Source of the DNA: Euptelea pleiosperma
Taxonomy: Eukaryota; Streptophyta; Magnoliopsida; Ranunculales; Eupteleaceae
DNA length: 64,000 nt
Reading direction: 5' to 3'
Assembly: GCA_035048495.1 (NCBI GenBank)
Contig: CM068552.1
Coordinates: 23,066,154 to 23,130,153, forward strand
The position numbers were made by a program, and so were the translations under genes. Shown here piece after piece: positions 52,501 through 61,500 of this stretch. Every line of letters begins with the position of its first letter. The first letter of the stretch is position 1. The notes below the pieces were generated by a model. The model worked only from the letters and a program-made list of their open reading frames with translations. It made no database searches and was not told the DNA's origin.

Positions 52501-55500
52501 AATTTTATATTAAAAATTATTAAAATAAGGGGTGACACTGCCATAAGTGTCCAAATGTGTGTCGGGAAGTGTCGACACGCGTGTCCAGGTGTCGAGGTGT
52601 CTGACACGGCAAAAAGCTCTAAAAGTGAAGTGTCCTTGTTACATAGAAATTAAGTAACGAGACTACTAGTTAATTGTTGAGCCAATTACGAACGTACTTG
52701 ACTTTAAGCATGTATTTTGCTATGTAACAAGGACATGGCCTTTTTAAGGTTTCTTGCCATGTCGACACATACGTGTGTCGACATGGCCAGACACAGTGAT
52801 GGACACCTATGGCCGTGTCTTTAACTTCTTTTTCTCTTTATCAAATACAAAAGAAAAATATAAAGTTTCATTAAATGAGGACTGTACAGCTGTCACTCTT
52901 TAGTTGTTACATCGCTAAGCTTGTTAAATAAGGAAGAAAATAATAAAGTCTCGCTAAATGAGGACTGCACAGCTGTCACTCTTTAGTTTTTACATATCTA
53001 TAGCTCCTTAAATAAGAAAGGACCAACAATAATGTCTCATTAAATGAGGACTGTACAGCTGCACTCTTTGGTCTTTACATCTCTATAGTTCCTTAAATAA
53101 GGAAGGACCAACAATGTCAAATTGTAAAGCTGTAACTCTTATGCTTCTATATCTCATTAAATAAGGAAGGACCATTAAATAAGGAAGTTATAACATCCTC
53201 AAAATGTACAGCTGTCACTCCTTACATCTCTACAACTCATTGAATAAGGGCCATCAAACTGTACAGCTGTTACTCTTTACATCTTTATAAAAGTAGCTGT
53301 CACTTTACTGACTAAAGTGCACTTGAGGCCCACAGTGGATGTTTTTTTTTGACAAGTTTAAGATTTTATAAAACAAAACAGAAAACCCCACTGAATACAA
53401 GCTAAAGGGGATCTCAAGTAAAGGACCCCGAAACAAGAACAAAAACAATTGAGAAGGTACAATTAGCAACAATTGGCAACTCCTCTCATCTAAACACAAA
53501 AGAGTCGAAATAGCAGCCTCTAAACTCCGGAGTAATGGAAGACCAAAGATACAAGAACACTTTGACTCTCAACACCACCATAGGAGTTTCTTCTTCTTTC
53601 CCTTAAAAAATACAACTATTTCTCTCTCCAAACAGCAAAAGGGAAGAATACACCACAGATAGCTCCCTTTACCACTGAAGCTCTTCTTCCTACTCCCTTT
53701 AATAATATCACGTGTTCCGGAACCACATTCAACCCAAGTAGAGAAAAGAAAACCTGCCAGATCTCGAAGGTAAAAGGGCAATGGATTAGTTGATTGTCAA
53801 TTTACTCTGCACTGGATTTGCACAAAGAGCATCTATTGGTGTGATATTTGCTCATTTTGATGTGATATTTGAAATGGCACACATCTAGGGGATCAATTAT
53901 CTAACAAAAAAATTTATTTGCCAAAAAGTTATAAAAGCCCTTTAATTTAATGTACAAATGTGTCCACGTATTGGATTTTTTTGTCGTCATGTTGGACACT
54001 GTCAAGCGTATCTGTGTCTTGTTACATAAGTATTTTAATTTGTTGAATTAGGAGGAAAAAAAAATCATAGCTTTGCTTACTTTATCTGTGGATCAAAGTA
54101 TTGTTCCATATTGTAGCTTTTCTGTTTGGCATTGATTATGTGCTCTAGGAACGGGTGATCGGTATATTCCAAGCAAGTGCTCCGAGGGAAAGGGTGTATT
54201 TTATGGCATATTCTTCTGTTTGCGATTATGTGGGCCATATGGAAGTAGAGAATTCCAGTATTTTTGAAGGAGAAGTTGAAGATGTTGTTGGGGTAGACTT
54301 GAGGACCAAATCTTTTTGTATTTCTGATCTTCTTCATTACTGGAGTTTAGGGGTTTTTGAAACTTTTGTGTTTAGATGGGAGGATCTTTTAGAGGAATCC
54401 TCTCCTCTCTGATTGTATATAGGCTTTGTCCTTCGGGGTTCTCCCCTGCTTTGTGATCTATGGGGTTCTTCCCTTTTAGTTATACATATTACTAATTGTT
54501 CCATATCGGAATATCTCCATTGAGATATCTATATCTCGGCAATGACTGGAATGATACATTGGGGCTTTGTTTCGGTTTGTTTCATTCTTCTTAATTTGTC
54601 TCGTACTCTCAGTCGGTGCCTTTCATTTTTTTCGACTAAGACGTTCCTTGAGACAGATTTAAACCATGACCATATCTACAGGAGGCTTTGAGTTTGTCAG
54701 ATTACTTTTTTTGGCCTTGTGAACTCTTAAAGTGGTGCTATGAATCTCCTTATGACCACATCACATGTAAAATGATCCTTTACATGGAACCAAACTGAAA
54801 ATGATATTGATGAAAAGATCAAGAGGAATGGACTGAATCGAATGTTAAATTTTAAGAATATATGAACTTCTAAAACATAGAAGCAGAACATATGAATATT
54901 CTTGATGAACATAGGGCAATAAAACTTTGCTAAGTCACTAAGATTTAAAATTTCACGTTAAATTTTATTGAACTTGTAACATTTCATGGTGTCTACAGAG
55001 CAATGTGCTTTATATTCTTGCTAATCAACATTAGAGAGAAACCATCCTTAATAAGGAATGTAGAATTTTTTTATCCTTGAAACTAACTTGGGTTTATTAA
55101 CTATCATTACTATATACAATATGTGAAATAATATACTTTTGCTGTTTTGTGTTACTTATATATGTATTTAGTGTGCACGTGACTTCACAGCAAGATTGGT
55201 CTTTATTTATTAATTGGGCTTTAATTTGCCCCACCTATAATATTATCAGTTGTTTAACTTATCACTGACATAATATAACTCAAAAGATACACCTCCAAAG
55301 CCTTTGGTCTTCATCTTCATTAATCCTCAATCCTCTCATTCAGTTTGGGTGGCCCTTGAGACTTTGTGCATCCCATTTGTAGGTCAAATCTCTTTGGGCT
55401 AGTTGTAATGGTGATTAGGGTTAGGGTTAGGGTTAGGTTTAGAGATTCAAAGAGAGAAGAAAGAAGGATGTCATGTGCTTAGGTCACATGACTCCATAAT

Positions 55501-58500
55501 TCTTATTTATATGGAGAGAACATTACAAAAGGTGGGTATTTACAGAACTACCCTTTACAAGGAAATACGTCTAAAATATGTATCTGATAATACTTCCCTT
55601 CAAGTTGGTGCATAGATATCCCTCATACCCAACTCGCATAAACACCGGTAGAGTTGCCAACTGGGAACTCCCTTAGTGAAGACATCAGCCACTTGCTCAT
55701 CCGTCTTCAGAAAAGGAGTACACACTTCTCTAGATACAATGTTGTCCCTGATGAAGTGGCGGTCTAGTTCAATTTGCTTGGATTGTTCATGTTGAACTGG
55801 ATTGTGAGCAATGCTGATGGCGGCCTTGTTGTCAGAGTACAAACTCACAGACCCTGAGACTGAGTAGCCTAGTTCAGCAACCAACATCTTCAACCAGAGC
55901 ATCTCACATAACCCATGGGTCATTGCCCTAAACTATGCCTCTGCACTGGATCCAGCGACTACATGCTGCTTCTTGCTCCGCCAAACAACTAGGTTGCCCC
56001 CAACAAAGATACAATACCATGAAGTAGATCTCCTCTCATCCTTGGCACCTGCCCAGTCTGCATCAGTATATGACTCCACTCTCATATGGCCATTCGTGCT
56101 GAAGAGAAGGCCTCGACCAGGAGCTAGCTTCAGGTGTTGGTTGCATTTTCTGCTTATCGAAAAGAAAAAGAAATTTCTTGGCAGCTAGGTTTAATGGATT
56201 CAAATAGAGTTTTAGCCCAGGGATTGTTGGAATTTGAAGAACAAAAGCAGAAAAAGAAAATGAAATAGATAGAAAAGAAAGAAAAAGATAAATGACTAGG
56301 GAGTCTCATCTAAACTTGTTCGTCATCATTTTGTGACCTGATTGATTTGACCTTGACCCCTTCAAAACCCTTGAGCTGAGTTTACCAATGGTTGTCCGAC
56401 GTTGACCAAACACGATTCCACTTCTTGGGCAATTTTGCCTTTGCCATATATCTAGATAAAAATACTTACATTCCTCCTGTAACCAACATTTTTCCTTCGC
56501 CATGTGAACTCTGTTAAACATACCTGGAATTTTGTGCATGGCGGTTTTGATAGAATTTTATGAAATCTCTAGTATACATTTTTGATTGTATCTTATTTCT
56601 TGTTAACATTTACTCATTATCAATGGATTTGTGAATATATCCATGACAGGCATGCATAGGTTCCAAGGTGATTGCTAGTGAAGCATTATCAGCAATCAGG
56701 AAAGATGTTCTATCCAAATGTTATGGTAAGATAAATCCTTTTGGAATTTGTAATGATTACTGACACGAATGTTTTCTATGCCAGAGTACTATCTTGAGGC
56801 TTTAGGGTGATTCTGGTTCTTGAAAATCACATCACTGCAGAAATACCTTTGCAGAAAATGTAGTTTATCACTTATATTTATTTCAGATGAAGGGATCCTT
56901 TACAACTTGAACTAATTTTATATGTTATTGTAGGTGGTGATATTACAAGGAAGAAGAAATTGTTGAAGAAACAGGTACTCCACTTTCACATGCCTGATTT
57001 AATTTAGATCTCCTAGAGAAACTTGTTAACGATCAAAAAGATTTAGGGCAATCCTAACCATATAATTCCATTATACTAGTGGTTCTTGTTCTAAGAGATT
57101 GACAGCCATGAACCTAGATCTATCATTGATCTGTCAACTCTATCTCAGAATCTTGGTTGATTCATTGAGAACAGAGTGCCATTCAACTTTATTTAGTGCC
57201 AGCCCAGCCAACTACTGAGTATATCGTTACATGTGTTTTTTGTTAGTATGGAATAGTTGGGTGGCTTTTGTGGTCCTTGCTATTTTGTGGGATTACTGTA
57301 TTGCTATGAGAGATGTGAAAAGGAAACAAGCAAGGAAATAAATTTCGATTTCAAGGTTTATTTTGACCAACCCAGAAATGGAAATATTTTGACTAGTGTG
57401 GAAATAATACATTTTTTGTGGAAATGGTGGGAATAGTGTGATAATGATGGAAATAATGTAGAAATGATGAAAATATTATGGGAATTTTTGTGGAAGTTTA
57501 GGAAATGACAACAAATATAAAAACCCTCATAAGCTATCAATCTAAAATATATAACCATATAAAGTGTGGAAATGAATGACCATGTAATCTACCAAGGCTA
57601 GTATATGTTAGTCAAACAACTAAAAACAATAAATGACTATTTGAAATGATTATAATCATCAAATAATACCAAGTTAAGTTTATTACATCTAAATATGTCT
57701 TCAAATAGACAAGTGGGAAGGTTAGAACTAGATAAAGCTTCGACCACCATCATTCCCATCGTGCTTAAAACCCTAGTAGTAGTGCCCTATGTAATTACAA
57801 TAGTATTGGGCCCACGACATCATGTTTTGGTAAATGTTCTGAAATTCTTGGAGATATTGGTGGTATTGTTAGGGGATGAATGCTCGCCAACACTCCTATT
57901 GCTAGGTAGTTTGGATGCTCAGCATATGTTGGATGTTGCACTCCCATCAATGGTACCTCCCAATGTGCACCATACTTACCTTGAGGTCCATAGTTAACTT
58001 GGACCCCAAAGTTGTATCCAATAGCTTTACAATAACTAGGAGCTCAACATTCTGATGCCTGTGACTGTGTCTTGGATGCTCTCTAATATGGGCCATATCC
58101 ACGGGATGTCAAAGATGAGCTCTCACCGTTGTAACCCTATCCATATATACTACTGCTAAGGCATATGCTACCGAATGCTCCTACAATGGAGTCAACATCA
58201 TGGCTCCGACAAGAGTAAGCATCATCCTCCTTCGTTGTCTCACGTTGTTGCCTTCGGCATTTGCATGTCCGCCCCTACCCCTAACACTACCTTTGCCTCA
58301 TTGAGGGTAGATGAGATCCATGATCATAGTCTTGGGTAGCATGGTCGAACTCGCCTTCTCTAGTGAATGGACTCAAGGGTCTCTATGTTTTGCAACCACC
58401 AACACTACACTTGCCCCACCAAAACCGCTACCACCATCACCACTCCTTGTCGATGACTAAGTAGGTAAGGATGTTAATGTGAAGTCATCGTCGAAGTCCG

Positions 58501-61500
58501 CATCAAACATCTGTGTCTCATCTTTATTAGGAAGTGAAGCTATGAATTCGTCGACATTTACACCCATGTCAATAGCAATAAAAGTGCTTGGCCTCCCCCT
58601 AGCTCGTCCATAACAGGCTCTTCGACTTCCTTTACCCACTCAAATTGGTGGTCGATTTGGGCTTTTTTGTGCTCTTGCTTTCCCTCGGTTGAGAGCAAGT
58701 CAGAAAGCCGAGCTCGTAATTCAAGCAATGGTCTACAAAGATGATTTCGATCTATATTTTTGAGTCTGTTTAATCTTCATTGATTTTTGTTTGTTAAAAT
58801 TGGTAATCAATGTTACAAATGCTCGAGAAGATCTTTGCTAAAAACACCTATAAAGCCCAAGGAATATATAGAAGATTGAATAGGAAGTCGTTTATTGTTT
58901 TCTTTTTTCTTCGTTGTCAGGGGTGTCGGATTCCAGACTAGAATCTTCTCTGGAAAATGATGATGCTTAGGGGGAACCCATTGGTTGTTCTGTAGATTAA
59001 ATGAGAGCTATAGAGAATTTAATAGACAAGACTACCCGTCAAGAATCCAAAGTCATTGTTTATCTGAACAACTATTGTCAAGGGCTTACTTGTAATATTT
59101 TATATTCCACAGGGGTGTCTTTGTAATTATGAGAATAGTTCCAATATTATAAATATTGGTGAAATCATGGAGCTCATTATGTTCTACACGATTTCAACCT
59201 TTCTCCATCTTCTCATCTCCTCTCTCTCTCTTCTAACCCTAATCTTCTCTCTTTTTCTTATCGGTTAAACTCACACGTTACAACATAGTATCAGAGCATG
59301 GTTGCATGACCATGGCTCAACCCTAGAGGAAGTCGAAACCCTAGGGATTGTGGAAGAACAGAGAAGGCGCTGACCAAAGTGGAGATTGTGTCCCATAGTT
59401 ATTCACTTGACGCAGAAGCCTGGAGAAGTGATCTCTGGCATTACCATAGACCTCCAGAGGGTTCAAAAATCCTAGCTGCCATAGTTGCAGGGATCTAGAG
59501 GGTTCAAAACCCCTAACCGCACTCATCAAAAGGCTTGAGAACTTCTCCTAGGCACTGCCGCACTCCTCAAAAGCTCGGAGAAAGTACTCCAGGGCTAATC
59601 GCACCCCCAAAAGGCTAGAGAAGGCCTCTCGGGAGGTGCGTCACCTCTCCAGGAGCCTTTCCAGGACCCCATAATCTTTTGCAGGTGACTTTTGGGCAGT
59701 TTTGGGTCTCTTTGGTTTTTCTCGGGCACCATCCACAACTTTCGGTGCCTATGTCATCCAGTGTTTCAGATGCTCTTGGCCAACCGTGGTGGAAAGCAGC
59801 TATGCGAGGAGATGACAACTCTGGAGAAGAATGCTTCTTGGGAACTGGTTCCATTACCCAATGGAAAGAATCCTATGGGGTGCAAATGGGTATTCACAGT
59901 CAAGTACAAAGTCGATGGTAGTGTTGACAGGTACAAGGCACGTCTAGTTGCAAAAGGGTACACAAACATATGTCATTGACTACCAATAGATGTTTTTATC
60001 GATAGCCAAGATGAACTCAGTTCGGGTCCTCTCCCTTATAGCAAACCCGTTATAGCCCCTACACCAGCTGAACGTAAACATTGATTTCCTCCATGGTGAT
60101 CTAGAGGAAGAAGTATACATGACATGACCTCCTGGATTCAATCTGATTGGAAATTTTCATAATCGTTCTAGATCTTTTTCTGACAACTTGTTCAAGGCAT
60201 CCCAAGATAGAAGATATTGGAATGAAGCCAATTGGGCTTAGAACATTTATGGTTTGACATCTCTATTAGAACATTTGGTTTCATATGACTTTGGGACTTG
60301 GACCATCAGATCTTGCACTTTTTCTTCATTATGGTGTTATGGTGTATGACTTGTCCTTCAATCCATAGGGTATGAGCTTATTTCATCATCATCATGATAA
60401 TCCTTATCCCAACTATATGGGATTGACTACATGAATCATGTTCCTACATTCAATTTTATATAAATCAGTAGCAATGAAGTGTAAAAGCACTATACTTGCA
60501 GATTAGGGTTTGAGCTTATCTATGGTACTTAATTTTATGTTGGTATTTTGGTTGGCGTCAGAAGCAAGGTTCTAAACTTCGACTTCACCTTAAACTTCGG
60601 TCAGTTAAAATTTGGAATTAATTCAGGGATGTTCAATTCGATTTAGAGAATTTCTGTAAAAATTCGCTAACTTAGAAAAGTTTGGAGAATTTTTGCCAAA
60701 ATGAGTGAAACGATATTAATTTTGCTTATGTTGCTCTAAGTGGTTGTTTTTATGATATAATCAGTTATAAGTTTGTATCATGCTTTTTTTTATCATATCC
60801 TTAAAAATCAGTGTGTTTTACTAATGTTTTCGCAAAAATTCTCCAAACTTCTCTAAGTTTACTGTTTACTTCGAATTAAACAAATTAATTCGATGATTTT
60901 TTGCAATTTTTATACTAAAAAGGTCAAACTTTGAGAAATTAGCCGAATTTTATTGTTTACTCCGAATGAAATGAATTAATTCAGCGATTTTTTTGTAAAA
61001 TTTTTAATACATGTACACTTTAATTCGGTCATTCAAAATTCGGAATTAATTCAGCTAATTTTGCCGAAGTTTGTTGAATTTTAAAACCATGGTTGGAAGT
61101 TGGTTGTTGTGCCTGGTTTATTTTCTTTGCTGATGTTCAAGTAGTATTCAGGCATGATGTATTTTTTGAATAAACTGTATGGACATGTCTGATTGGTTGG
61201 GATGTTCTATGGTGGTGAAGAAAGTGTTGTGTCCACTTTCAGTGGGTCATGTTAGGTTCGGTGTTCCACATTCCTCGTAAGCTGGTGTTCCCCATAAAAC
61301 ACAATAGGGGGCTTCCAGGAGGCTTCAGATTCTCATAATTTAACTTACATGAAGGGATATTTTTTTCGATGAAAATATTCTAAAATTGTAAAAGATCTGT
61401 GTTAGAGATCTGAGGATACACTGCTGGGTGTGTGAGCCTTAGGTCAATCCATTGCATTGTGCATCCTCGACATACGTCAGATAGGACAATTTTTTACTGA

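Larger units (their letters stand above)
52720..54029. mobile_element. hAT-like element family C, long copy with nested cargo
   Basis: Starts CTATGTAACAAGGACATGG and ends GTGTCTTGTTACATAA. Flanks GTATTTTG (52712-52719) and GTATTTTA (54030-54037) are a decayed 8-bp duplication. 1,310 bp, of which about 435 bp is a degenerate tandem array (52865-53300) and about 540 bp a minus-strand LINE tail. Only 73 bp from the short copy, in the same intron. Confidence 0.8.

Noticed and set aside
55417..55438. Telomere-like TTAGGG repeats
   Set aside because: Only about three units, inside the Copia LTR where the complement CTAACCCTAACCC is a usual U5 motif; similar text occurs in the other LTRs of the window.
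57695..57997. 100-codon open frame as a gene
   Set aside because: No recognised domain, hydrophobic low-complexity composition, and it is antisense to the candidate hAT remnant.
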